From positions 1-49,202 of the forward strand of contig VHDH01000013.1 of NCBI GenBank assembly GCA_016871445.1: DNA of 49,202 nt, read 5' to 3'. Of the stretch, positions 30,474-39,326 are shown in pieces. The position numbers were made by a program, and so were the translations under genes. The notes beneath the pieces were generated by a model. It made no database searches. It had not been told where the DNA came from and saw only the letters and a program-made list of their open reading frames with translations. This stretch comes from Verrucomicrobiota bacterium. Lineage in GTDB: Bacteria; Verrucomicrobiota; Verrucomicrobiia; Limisphaerales; SXTU01. Within the stretch, counting starts at the first letter, position 1. Each line of letters begins with the position of its first letter.

Positions 30474-32537
30474 ATGCTGCCATTTGCACTGACGATCTTT
30501 ACCGGGGCGTTCCTGCTCTTCCTCGTACAACCCCTAATCGGCAAATACATCCTCCCGTGGTTCGGCGGCACGCCGGGCGTGTGGACCACGTGCATGCTGT
30601 TCTTCCAGTTGGTGCTGCTGGCGGGCTATGCCTATGCACATTTTTTGAGCCGCTGGCTTCAGCCGCGTGGACAGGCGGCGGTGCATCTAGCCTTGTTGCT
30701 AGCCTCGCTGATGATGCTGCCCATCATCCCAAGCGAATCGTGGAAGCCCAAGCCCGGCGATGAGCCCATCACCCAAATTCTGCTGCTGTTAGGCGCGACC
30801 ATTGGCCTACCTTACTTCGTAGTATCCACCACTGGCCCGCTGATGCAGGCGTGGTTTGCCCGCATGAACCCGGGCAGGTCCCCCTACCGCCTTTACGCGC
30901 TGTCCAACATCGGCTCCCTGCTGGCGCTACTAGCGTACCCGTTCCTCATTGAACCCAATTACGCGCGCAAGCTTCAGGCGCTCTCTTGGGGTTGGGGGTT
31001 GATGGCCTACGTGTTGTTTGCCGCTTGGTGCGTGCGGCAGGTCTGGCTGCGGGGCTTTGCGAAGGAAACCTCAGCCACCGGCCATGTGGCTGAGGAGGAG
31101 CCGGCAGAAACGCCCTCTGCACGGCGAAAGTTGCTCTGGCTCGCGCTGCCGGCCTGCGCGTCCGCGCTGCTGCTGGCCACGACCAACAAGCTCACGCAGG
31201 ACGTGGCGGTCATCCCGTTCCTGTGGGTGCTGCCGTTAAGCCTCTACCTGCTGACGTTCATTTTGTGCTTCGACGCAAACCAATGGTATTGGCGGCCGCT
31301 CTTCCTGCCGGCGATGCTCGCGTGCTTCGGTTGGCTGATTTACGTACTGACGAACATCAACAACGTGGGCATCGGCTGGCAGGTGCCGGCGTTTTGCCTG
31401 ACAATGTTCGTTGCATGCATGGTCTGCCACGGCGAGCTTTATGCGCTTAAACCGCATCCGCGCTGGCTCACGAGTTTTTATCTGATGATCTCCCTCGGAG
31501 GCGCGATCGGCGGCTTCCTCGTCGCCGTGGTTGCTCCGCACGTATTCAATAGCTACGCGGAACTCTCTTGGTCCTGCGGCGCGTGCGCAGTGCTTACGTG
31601 GCTGGTTTGCCTACCCGACTGGCGCGGAGCGAACTTTCAATGGTGGCGCTTCCACGCGTGGCTCGCCGGCTCGCTCGTCGCGCTCGGCGTTTGTCTGGCC
31701 TTCTACCTCCAAAGCAAAGAGCGCGATAATGTAGTGGAAGCTACGCGCAACTTCTACGGTGCAATGTGCGTGCTCGAATACGGCACGGACTCTCCCGGGT
31801 CACGTTACCTGTTGCTGCAGCACGGCCGCATCACTCACGGTTTCCAACTCACTGACCCCGATCAGCGCCGCCGCATCACAAGCTACTATGGAGAAAAGAG
31901 CGGCGTAGCCCTTGCCATTCGCAACCTTCCACGCCCCCAGAAGCGCATCGGCGTCGTCGGTTTAGGCACGGGCACCACAGCGGCCTTTGGCGAGAAAGGC
32001 GATTATGTCCGCATCTACGAGATCAACGAGGAGGTTCGGCGCATCGCAACCAACCACTTCTCCTTCATCAAGGACACGCTGGCAGCCGGCGGCTCGGTGG
32101 ACGTGATTATGGGCGACGCCCGGCTTTCGATGGAGCGCGAGGAACCGCAACGTTTCGACGTGCTCGCGCTCGATGCGTTCAGCAGCGACGCCATTCCTGT
32201 GCATTTGCTGACAAAAGAAGCTGTGGCCATCTACGGCAAGCACCTCGCTGACGACGGCGTGCTGGCCATCCACATCTCGAACCGCTACCTCGACCTCGAA
32301 CCGGTGGTGGAAAATCTTGCCGAGAAATTCGGCTACCGTCGGCTTTCGATCTCCGATGGCGATAGCGAAAAGGACTGGTGGATTTATAGCTCTACGTGGG
32401 TGCTCTTGAGCAAAAACGAGGCGTTGATGAACACGATCGCCAGCAAGAGCGAGTCGGCCAAATCAGAGCCCAGCAACAAGAAAGTGCCGCTCTGGACCGA
32501 CGATTACGCCAGCCTTTGGCAGATCATGAGTTGGTGA
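30474..32537 (+). CDS. Membrane-fused spermidine synthase-like protein
   Basis: 687 residues. The N-terminal 410 residues have about ten membrane helices (FTGAFLLFLVQPLIGKYILPW at the start is a signature of this fused family). The C-terminal domain is spermidine synthase-like with a nucleotide-binding motif VGLGTGTTAAFG near residue 490, YEINEEV, and DVLALDAFSSDAIPVHLLT. Fused MFS/spermidine synthase proteins are widespread in this phylum, and their reaction is unproven; aminopropyl transfer to a polyamine is only one possibility. The start at 30474 is set by the strong membrane-helix N-terminus. It converges on the RluA-type gene, 67 bases away. Confidence 0.9.
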   Translation: MLPFALTIFTGAFLLFLVQPLIGKYILPWFGGTPGVWTTCMLFFQLVLLAGYAYAHFLSRWLQPRGQAAVHLALLLASLMMLPIIPSESWKPKPGDEPITQILLLLGATIGLPYFVVSTTGPLMQAWFARMNPGRSPYRLYALSNIGSLLALLAYPFLIEPNYARKLQALSWGWGLMAYVLFAAWCVRQVWLRGFAKETSATGHVAEEEPAETPSARRKLLWLALPACASALLLATTNKLTQDVAVIPFLWVLPLSLYLLTFILCFDANQWYWRPLFLPAMLACFGWLIYVLTNINNVGIGWQVPAFCLTMFVACMVCHGELYALKPHPRWLTSFYLMISLGGAIGGFLVAVVAPHVFNSYAELSWSCGACAVLTWLVCLPDWRGANFQWWRFHAWLAGSLVALGVCLAFYLQSKERDNVVEATRNFYGAMCVLEYGTDSPGSRYLLLQHGRITHGFQLTDPDQRRRITSYYGEKSGVALAIRNLPRPQKRIGVVGLGTGTTAAFGEKGDYVRIYEINEEVRRIATNHFSFIKDTLAAGGSVDVIMGDARLSMEREEPQRFDVLALDAFSSDAIPVHLLTKEAVAIYGKHLADDGVLAIHISNRYLDLEPVVENLAEKFGYRRLSISDGDSEKDWWIYSSTWVLLSKNEALMNTIASKSESAKSEPSNKKVPLWTDDYASLWQIMSW

Positions 32538-32604
32538 CGAATGTCGCGGTGACTGGTGAGTGAGAAGAGCTTAGCAGGACGAGGCTGTTTCACGCCCCGC
32601 CGCT

Positions 32605-33411
32605 TCACAACCCGCTGAATTGCCGGAGATACTTCACTGTCACGCGTAAATCCTTGGGCCACTCGGCCGTGACGTTCAGCGATATGCCAGTAACGGGGTG
32701 ACGGATTTCCAACTGTTCCGCGTGCAGGGCCACGCGGTTCATGAGCGGGCGTTCGGGTTCATTGGGTTTAGGCGTGTAGCTGCGCTTGATTTGCGAAAGA
32801 TAAAGCGGCGCACCAGCGTAGTCCAAGTCGCCGACGATGTGCAGGCCCACAGAGCGCAGGTGCACGCGAATCTGGTGAGTGCGGCCCGTGCGCGGCTGGC
32901 AGCGCAGCAGGGTGAAGCCCCGGAACTGCTCGGCCACGCGGCAGTTGGTGACGGACTTCTTGCCGCCCTGCCGGTCAATCCGCATCAACCCAAGTTGCCG
33001 AGTCTGCGGACCGATGGGCGCGTCCACGGTGAACTCCGGCTGCTCGGGCATGCCCCGGGTGAGGGCGACGTAAGTCTTGAGCGGCAGGTTGGAGCCGAAC
33101 TCGTTGGCTAGCAAAGTGAGCACAGGCTTCGATTTCGCCAGCAGGAACACACCACTAGTTTCGAAGTCTAGCCGGTGGGCGTTGGCAAGGTAAGACAAGT
33201 TGCGCTCCTTGGCCCACGGCGCGCTCTGCGCGATGCCATCATGCAGCAGGCGCATAAGATTAGGGCGCTGGGGATCATAGCGGTCAGGCGAGGATAACAG
33301 CCGTGCGGGCTTGTCCACAGCGAGCAGGTGCTCGTCCTCGAAAACAACGGGTAATTCCCAATACTCGCGAGTGGCGGGGGCGGAAAGCTTGATGACCGCG
33401 CCGGCGGGCAT
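32605..33411 (-). CDS. RluA family pseudouridine synthase, lacking an S4 domain
   Basis: 268 residues. It has the RluA catalytic block AHRLDFETSGVFLLAKS, whose Asp is the catalytic residue, plus RTGRTHQIRVHL and the final HPVTG block. RluA enzymes convert uridine to pseudouridine in rRNA or tRNA. The S4 RNA-binding domain usual in RluC and RluD is missing: the N-terminus starts with a remnant-like strand (AGAVIKLS) and runs straight into the catalytic domain. The gene begins 2 bases after the stop of the PpiD/SurA-like gene, so the two are probably translationally coupled. The RNA target cannot be told. Confidence 0.92.
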   Translation of the reverse strand: MPAGAVIKLSAPATREYWELPVVFEDEHLLAVDKPARLLSSPDRYDPQRPNLMRLLHDGIAQSAPWAKERNLSYLANAHRLDFETSGVFLLAKSKPVLTLLANEFGSNLPLKTYVALTRGMPEQPEFTVDAPIGPQTRQLGLMRIDRQGGKKSVTNCRVAEQFRGFTLLRCQPRTGRTHQIRVHLRSVGLHIVGDLDYAGAPLYLSQIKRSYTPKPNEPERPLMNRVALHAEQLEIRHPVTGISLNVTAEWPKDLRVTVKYLRQFSGL

Positions 33412-33413
33412 GG

Positions 33414-35117
33414 CTACTCGATCACGTTCATCCGTGAATCACCGCCCTTAGCCTGCTGCCGCAAGGGGGCCATGACGCCGGAACGTTCCATCTCGCGGCC
33501 GAGCCACTCGCGAAAGGCGTAATTGGCACGATTGTCACGCAGGGATTCGGCAAACTTGGGAAGCTCGGCCTTGACCTGCTCTTCGGCGACCGGCGTGAAA
33601 CTCTTGACGAAAACTACAAAGCCGCCGCCGCTAACGGAGCGAAAGCTGCTGACCTTGCCGGCGGCTAAAGCGAATACTTGGTCGCGAAGCTCCTCCACAC
33701 CGATGCCTCGGCTCTCGACGATCTCGATCCCGCGCGCATTGCGACTGAAAGGCGGGACTTCGAGCGCGATGTGGCCCTGCTCCTTTGCAGCGTCCTTGAA
33801 GGACTTGCCAGCAGCCAAGGCGTTAGTCGCAGCCTGCACAAGCTTAGTGCCTTCGTTAAGCGTCAGTTCGGTGGCTTGCGCACGCCGATAATCCTCGGCG
33901 ACCTTCTCACGGACTTTCTCAAAGGGCGGATCCTCGGGCTTCAGCCGCTCTTTGAAGGCAATAAAATACACGCCGTCTAGCGCAGGTAACATCTGACCGA
34001 GAGCCTCGTCCGGCGCGAGTTGGAAGGCCGTGCGTCCAAAATTGTTCGGGGCGTTGGTGAGCTTCGGCCCCTCGAACTCAGTGAAAGGCTCGGTGACTTT
34101 CACCGGCAAACCCTTGCGCGCGGCGAGTTGGAGGAGGATTTCCGCCCGATTGGTTTGGCCAGCGAGTTTAAATAGTTCGTTGCCAAACTCGGTGGCCTTC
34201 TGGAAACCAATGCGCGCGGCGGTCTCGTCGCGGAACTCGGAACGGATCTGATCCCTGACTTGGTCGAAGGTTTTAGCTGTCCCGTTGGTGTCGCGGTAAC
34301 GAAAGACGTTGGTCTGGTACTGCATCTCCATCAGCTTCACGAGATTCGTATTCGCCGCGAGTTCCTTGTCTGCCTCAGCGTTGTAATTCGTGTGGGGGAG
34401 AAAGACATAGTGAACGCTGACGCGCTCGGGGATGCGGTAGGTGGCGAGGTTGTTGGTGTGCCACGCGCGTAATGCAGCCTCGTCGAGCTTCACCTTGGCG
34501 AGATTGTTGGAGGTAGCGAGGAAAACGAACTCCGCCTGTGCTTGCTCGTTCTCGCGGCGGAAAAAGGCGTCCGCCGCGCGGTCAGGCATAAGCTTACCCA
34601 CGAGGCCGAACGCACGCGTGAGTTGCTGCCGCCCGAGTTCGTGCTGCAGGAACCGCTCAAACGCCGCTTCGGAAATGCCGGCGGAGCCGAAGTGCTGCTT
34701 TAACATACCTTCGTAACGTTGAAGGCTGAATGCCCCGGTCTGGGGGTCGGTAAAGATATTCTTAATTTCTTGAGCTACGGCAGAGTCACCTACGGCGATG
34801 CCTTGGGCCTTGAGATGGTGGTTTATGAGCAGCCGCTGGCGCGCCTCGGCGTCGAGGTTAAACCCAAACATCCGAGCGCGCTCATCGCGGTCGGGCCACT
34901 GACCGGTGCTTAGGAAGTAGCCAATCCGCGCGTCGCTGTAAGCTTGCGCAAGATCGTCGCGCTTGATGGGCAAGCCGTAGAGCGTGCCATAGTCCGCCTC
35001 GCGTTGACCGGAGCTATTGCCGATGTCTGGGCTGAAGAAGACCACGAAGGTGACGATGATCACCGTGATGATGATGCCCCAGAGCCACTGCGAGTGCTTG
35101 CGTAACGTGCCAATCAT
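33414..35117 (-). CDS. PpiD/SurA-like membrane-anchored peptidyl-prolyl isomerase
   Basis: 567 residues. A short cytosolic start (MIGTLRKHSQWLW) leads to one membrane helix (about 14-31, GIIITVIIVTFVVFF), then a SurA/PpiD-type N-terminal chaperone domain (about 80-230) and a C-terminal parvulin-like region around FALAAGKVSSFRSVSGGGFVVFV. Proteins of this type help fold secreted and outer-membrane proteins in the periplasm. The parvulin domain is divergent and may not be active. The start at 35117 gives the membrane anchor; an upstream in-frame start at 35195 has no family match. The RluA-type gene follows immediately on the same strand. Confidence 0.88.
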   Translation of the reverse strand: MIGTLRKHSQWLWGIIITVIIVTFVVFFSPDIGNSSGQREADYGTLYGLPIKRDDLAQAYSDARIGYFLSTGQWPDRDERARMFGFNLDAEARQRLLINHHLKAQGIAVGDSAVAQEIKNIFTDPQTGAFSLQRYEGMLKQHFGSAGISEAAFERFLQHELGRQQLTRAFGLVGKLMPDRAADAFFRRENEQAQAEFVFLATSNNLAKVKLDEAALRAWHTNNLATYRIPERVSVHYVFLPHTNYNAEADKELAANTNLVKLMEMQYQTNVFRYRDTNGTAKTFDQVRDQIRSEFRDETAARIGFQKATEFGNELFKLAGQTNRAEILLQLAARKGLPVKVTEPFTEFEGPKLTNAPNNFGRTAFQLAPDEALGQMLPALDGVYFIAFKERLKPEDPPFEKVREKVAEDYRRAQATELTLNEGTKLVQAATNALAAGKSFKDAAKEQGHIALEVPPFSRNARGIEIVESRGIGVEELRDQVFALAAGKVSSFRSVSGGGFVVFVKSFTPVAEEQVKAELPKFAESLRDNRANYAFREWLGREMERSGVMAPLRQQAKGGDSRMNVIE

Positions 35118-35281
35118 AACCGGGCCGTAAGAAACAGGCGGGGAACGTAGCCGCCGCTTTACAATCCGGTCAAACCCTAAAGCGGCGGGGCGCACCCGCC
35201 TTCAGCCGCAACGCTGCAAAACCGCTTTTCTCCACAACGCAAAGGCGGAATGTCGGAGCTTCCAACTGAATGGCTCTGGCT

Positions 35282-35968
35282 TCAGAACGTGTAAGTCGCC
35301 AAAACTCCAAAAGCCTGATGGTCGAACCACTGCGTGCCGGCGAGGGTCTTGCGCCAGAGGTGGAACACGCGCAGCTCCAGCTCCGGCGACGGCCGGAACA
35401 CCGCGCCCAGCGGGATGAGGCGGTTCTCCGTGATGCGCCCCTGCGTGAAATCGTAGAACACTTCGTTGTTCGCGTAGAGGCCGCGAAAGACACCGGAGCG
35501 GGCCATGACCCAATCGAACTGCGGGCGCATCCGAATGCGCGTGTTAAAGGCGTCGCCGTTATCGAGCCGCCGCCACTCGAACCGGTTTCTCATGCTGTAT
35601 TCCACCGACTCGGAGAGCTTCACGTTCGGGTTGGCCTCGAACTCCAGACGGAAGGAATCCACGCTTCGAGTCTGCGGCCCGTTGAGCGCCTCAACCCAAG
35701 TCGTGTTGAGCTGGAGTTGGAGGCGCGGATGCAAGTCGTAACGTACGCGTGGGCTTACGATCCACGTGTGCAGGTCGCCCAGGCCGTCGTTCACGCGCGC
35801 TTCGGCATAGTTTCCCACGGACCACTGGTCGTTGAGGCGCTTCCAAATGGTGCTTTGATACCAGCCTTGCAATTGGTCCGCCCGGCCGGGGGCGATCGCC
35901 GCAAAGAGAATTCCTAATCCCAACGCAGCGCTGCCCAATCTAAATCGGGGGAATGTGGGCGTTCGCAT
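35282..35968 (-). CDS. DUF2490 outer-membrane-like protein
   Basis: 228 residues. A signal peptide (about 1-30, ending near GRADQ) precedes a beta-rich body with DUF2490 features: LQGWYQSTIWKRLNDQWS, many alternating aromatic and polar strands (RLEFEANPNVKLSESVEYSMRNRFEW given here only by its ends RLEFEANPN and MRNRFEW) and a C-terminal YTF, typical of barrel strands. DUF2490 proteins are predicted beta-barrels of unknown function, and the terminal Phe fits outer-membrane insertion. The start at 35968 follows an SD-like GGAGG that is too far away (14 bases) to be decisive. It is divergent from the HzsA-related gene, with a pseudogene fragment between. Confidence 0.85.
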   Translation of the reverse strand: MRTPTFPRFRLGSAALGLGILFAAIAPGRADQLQGWYQSTIWKRLNDQWSVGNYAEARVNDGLGDLHTWIVSPRVRYDLHPRLQLQLNTTWVEALNGPQTRSVDSFRLEFEANPNVKLSESVEYSMRNRFEWRRLDNGDAFNTRIRMRPQFDWVMARSGVFRGLYANNEVFYDFTQGRITENRLIPLGAVFRPSPELELRVFHLWRKTLAGTQWFDHQAFGVLATYTF

Positions 35969-36010
35969 GATCGACTCTCGACCTCCCTGACACACGGGTA
36001 ATTCAACCCA

Positions 36011-36120
36011 TTACTTCCCGATGGCGTAAAACAAGCGGTCGCTATGGAAGATTAGGCGGCCTAGGCTTGGCATGGACAACGGGACGAACGGGCTTCGCCA
36101 CCCAAACTCCGTAGCTGGGT
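36011..36120 (-). pseudogene. Relic C-terminus of a PQQ-like propeller protein
   Basis: One minus-strand frame ends with RLIFHSDRLFYAIGK and a stop. The intact PQQ-like protein in this window ends with RLLLRSNRALYCLGGK and a stop, a residue-by-residue match in the strand and Gly/Lys end. No start or further conserved sequence can be followed upstream, where the HzsA-related gene begins on the other strand. It is most likely a remnant of a deleted paralogue. Boundaries are approximate. Confidence 0.5.
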
Positions 36121-36165
36121 AAAGCCCGCTTGAACTCGCCCTCCGGCCCTGTCAGCGTGCGTTTC

Positions 36166-39100
36166 ATGCACTCAAAGTTTTGGCTTAGCCTAGCTGGACT
36201 CGCCGCGTTGCAGGTGACAGTTGCGGCCGGAGAACCGCTCTTCACCAACGACCTCAACCTCGCCATCCCGGCCCTCGCGTCGGACAAGTCCGTTCGCTAC
36301 GATTACGACATCGTGTATGTCCGCGCACCGCGGGCCGGCGACGAGGTGCACAAGCGCTTCTACACCGATTTCTCGCAACCGGTCACGATGGAGCCGGGCG
36401 CGGACCTGATGTTGCTGCGCCCGGACGGCAGGGAGGAGTTGCTCGTCGCGGGCGGCGACGGCTCCATCACCGACCCGATGGTATCGTTCGATGGCGAGTG
36501 GGTTTATTACTCTCATCTCTATAATTTGCAGAAGGCGAACCAGTGGACGCCGCCGCGCGCGGGGGCAGACATTTTCAAAATCCATCTCAAGACCCGGCGG
36601 GTCGTGAAGCTCACCGACCAGACCTTCACGCCCAACACCGGCGCGGCGAAGTGGTCCGATGACTTCCGCACGCCGCAGCCGGGCCGCACGCACTTCGACT
36701 ACGGTGTGTTTAATATGGGACCGTGTCCGTTGCCGGGCGGGCGCCTCGTCTTCACGAGCAATCGCGATGGTTTCCGTCCCTCGAAGGGGTATCCGACGGT
36801 CGCGCTGCAACTGTTCGTGATGGACGACTCGGATGACGGCTTGGGCCGCAACGTGGAGAAAATCGGCCACCTGAACATCGCCGGCGCGTTGCATCCCGTG
36901 GTGCTCGCGGACGGACGAATCATGTTCAGCACGCTCGAGTCACAAGGCATCCGCGGCGACATCCTCTGGGGCGTGTGGACCATCAACCCCGACGGCACCG
37001 GCTGGGCCCCGCTCGTCAGCGCCTTCGACACCGGCGGCGCGCCGAACGGCTTTCATTTCCAGACGCAGCTCTCCGACCACGCGCTCGTCGTCGAGGAATA
37101 CTACAACCAGAACAACTCCGGCTTCGGTGCGTTCATCAAGCTGCCGCCGCAGCCGCCGGCGGGCGCGGCGCAGTTTGGCCCCGCGCATATGCCGAGCAAC
37201 GCGCCGTGGCGCTTCGGTCGCCACTACAACGGCAAGGGCGTGTGGTATCGCATGCCCTTCATGCCTGTCGGCTCGGAATCGCTCACCCGCTTCGCCCGCG
37301 TGGATGACGGCCCCGCCGGCCCTTCCAAGCTGGGCGACAAGAATTCTGCCGCCGTCGGCAAGTTCACGCATCCCTCCGGCGCGCCCGACAATCACCTGCT
37401 CACCGTCTATTCGCCCGGCCCGGCGAACCATCAATACAAACACCTGCCGCAAATTGACGGCGGGCTTTACCTGCTCAAGGGCGGCACGGCGATTGACGAA
37501 CCCGCGCAGCTCCGGCTCATCAAGAACGACCCGAACTACAACGAGTGCTGGCCGCGCGCAGTCGTTTCCTACGCCCGTATCTACGGCGTGAAGGAGCCAA
37601 AGCGCCTCGCGCCGCTGGCCAACGACGGCGCGCTTTCGAAGCATTTGCCCGCCGGCTCGCCGTTCGGGCTCATCGGCTCATCGAGCCTCTACAAACGCGA
37701 AAGCTACCCGAACGGCATCGTCCCGCCGGGCAAAGTCACGGCCACTTACGCGGGCGGCACAGACCCGTGGCGCGGACTCGATGCCTTCACCAGCCATGGC
37801 AACGGCATGCCGCTCAACCTCCACAACCAGGGCGGCGACATCGGCCTCTACGAAAACAGCGACATCCACGCGCTGCGCATCCTGGTGATGGAGCCGACCA
37901 CCGACCGCCAGCGCGGTGCCGACGCGGGCCGGCGCTTCGCCAATCACGCCAACGAACGGCTTCGCATCCTCGGCGAGATTCCCGTGCGCAAGTTCACCGG
38001 GGCCGACGGCGAACAGCCGCGCGACCCGGACGGCCATCCCGACACCAGTTTCCTCGCCAAGATCCCCGCGGACACCACCTTCACGTTCCAAACGCTCGAC
38101 CGGCGCGGCATGGTGCTAAACAACTCGCAGACTTGGCACCAGCTTCGCCCCGGCGAAATCCGCAACGACTGCGGCGGCTGCCACGCACACAGCCAGAAGC
38201 CGACGGACTTCGCCCTCACTGCCGCCGCGAAGCCCGACTACAAGGTCTGGGACCTCATCAACACCACGCCGCTGCTCGCTGCCAAGCGCACTGCCGCCGC
38301 GCAGCCCCAGTGGGACGTGGCGAACCAAACCGGTCTGCGCGTAACCGACGGCGGGCCGCACGACGTGGAATATTGGCGCGACGTGCTGCCGATTCTCCAG
38401 CGCAGTTGCGTTGCCTGCCACTCCGCGAAGTCCGGCTCGACGCCCGCCAGCAAGCTCGACCTCGACGCTGACGACCAGCTCGTTCCGCGCGAGAACACGG
38501 GCAAGTTTCCCGGCACTTACTACCGCCTCGCGCTGGATGAGCGGGCGCAGTTCGGTCACAAGCCCATCGGCTACGACTCGTGGGGTTACCCCAATGCGTC
38601 TCGTTACATCCGCAAGCTCGCCTCACGCCGCTCGCTGCTCATCTGGAAAATCTTCGGCGAACGCCTCGATGGCTTCTCCAACGACACGCATCCCTCCGAA
38701 CCGGAGCCGGGCGCGGGTTACTTCGCGCACAAGGGCGAGCGGGTGCCGACGGACAAGAACCGCCACCGCTATGACCTCGACTTCCTCGGCAGCCAGATGC
38801 CACCGCCGGACGCGGTCGCCGGTGGCCACAAGCTGCCCGACGGACGCGTGGTGAAAGTCGCGCCGCTCACCGATGAAGACCGCCTGACGTTGGTGCGGTG
38901 GATTGACCTCGGCTGTCCGATTGACCTCGACCGCGCCCCCGCCAGCCAGCGCGGCTACGGCTGGTTCCTCGACGACCAGCGCCCCACGCTTACACTCACC
39001 ACGCCACGCCCCGGCGCGAACGCGTCGCTCGACCGCATCCTGCTCGGCGCGCACGACCTCTACACGGGCCTCGACCCCGCGAGCCTCACGGTCACGGCCG

Positions 39101-39291
39101 ACTTCACAGTCAACGGCATCGCCCCGGGCGAAAACCTTGCGGCGAAGTTTAAGCCGCTGGCCCAAGGCGTGTGGGAACTCAAGCTGAACTCGCCAATAAA
39201 AGACCTCGCCCGCGCGCAGTTGCTTGTCGCCGTGAAGGACAAGCAGGGCAACCTCACCCGCATTGAGCGGAGTTTTTCAGTGAAGCAATAA
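36166..39291 (+). CDS. HzsA-related dihaem propeller protein
   Basis: 1041 residues, secreted (signal peptide about 1-20). The N-terminal two thirds form a beta-propeller with DIVYVRAPRAGDE and repeated blocks such as RPDGREELL and FTSNRDGF, like the middle domain of hydrazine synthase subunit A. Two haem c sites follow: CGGCH (669-673) and CVACH (748-752). The C-terminus includes a LVRWIDLGCPIDLD block usual in planctomycete-type cytochromes. HzsA itself makes hydrazine in anammox bacteria, but close relatives are common in Verrucomicrobia and Planctomycetes that do not do anammox, so hydrazine chemistry must not be assumed. A periplasmic electron-transfer or sugar-oxidation role is possible. 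The start at 36166 begins the signal peptide. Confidence 0.85.
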   Translation: MHSKFWLSLAGLAALQVTVAAGEPLFTNDLNLAIPALASDKSVRYDYDIVYVRAPRAGDEVHKRFYTDFSQPVTMEPGADLMLLRPDGREELLVAGGDGSITDPMVSFDGEWVYYSHLYNLQKANQWTPPRAGADIFKIHLKTRRVVKLTDQTFTPNTGAAKWSDDFRTPQPGRTHFDYGVFNMGPCPLPGGRLVFTSNRDGFRPSKGYPTVALQLFVMDDSDDGLGRNVEKIGHLNIAGALHPVVLADGRIMFSTLESQGIRGDILWGVWTINPDGTGWAPLVSAFDTGGAPNGFHFQTQLSDHALVVEEYYNQNNSGFGAFIKLPPQPPAGAAQFGPAHMPSNAPWRFGRHYNGKGVWYRMPFMPVGSESLTRFARVDDGPAGPSKLGDKNSAAVGKFTHPSGAPDNHLLTVYSPGPANHQYKHLPQIDGGLYLLKGGTAIDEPAQLRLIKNDPNYNECWPRAVVSYARIYGVKEPKRLAPLANDGALSKHLPAGSPFGLIGSSSLYKRESYPNGIVPPGKVTATYAGGTDPWRGLDAFTSHGNGMPLNLHNQGGDIGLYENSDIHALRILVMEPTTDRQRGADAGRRFANHANERLRILGEIPVRKFTGADGEQPRDPDGHPDTSFLAKIPADTTFTFQTLDRRGMVLNNSQTWHQLRPGEIRNDCGGCHAHSQKPTDFALTAAAKPDYKVWDLINTTPLLAAKRTAAAQPQWDVANQTGLRVTDGGPHDVEYWRDVLPILQRSCVACHSAKSGSTPASKLDLDADDQLVPRENTGKFPGTYYRLALDERAQFGHKPIGYDSWGYPNASRYIRKLASRRSLLIWKIFGERLDGFSNDTHPSEPEPGAGYFAHKGERVPTDKNRHRYDLDFLGSQMPPPDAVAGGHKLPDGRVVKVAPLTDEDRLTLVRWIDLGCPIDLDRAPASQRGYGWFLDDQRPTLTLTTPRPGANASLDRILLGAHDLYTGLDPASLTVTADFTVNGIAPGENLAAKFKPLAQGVWELKLNSPIKDLARAQLLVAVKDKQGNLTRIERSFSVKQ

Positions 39292-39326
39292 CGCCTGCGG
39301 CGACGACCGTTGCCCGGCACCGGCCA

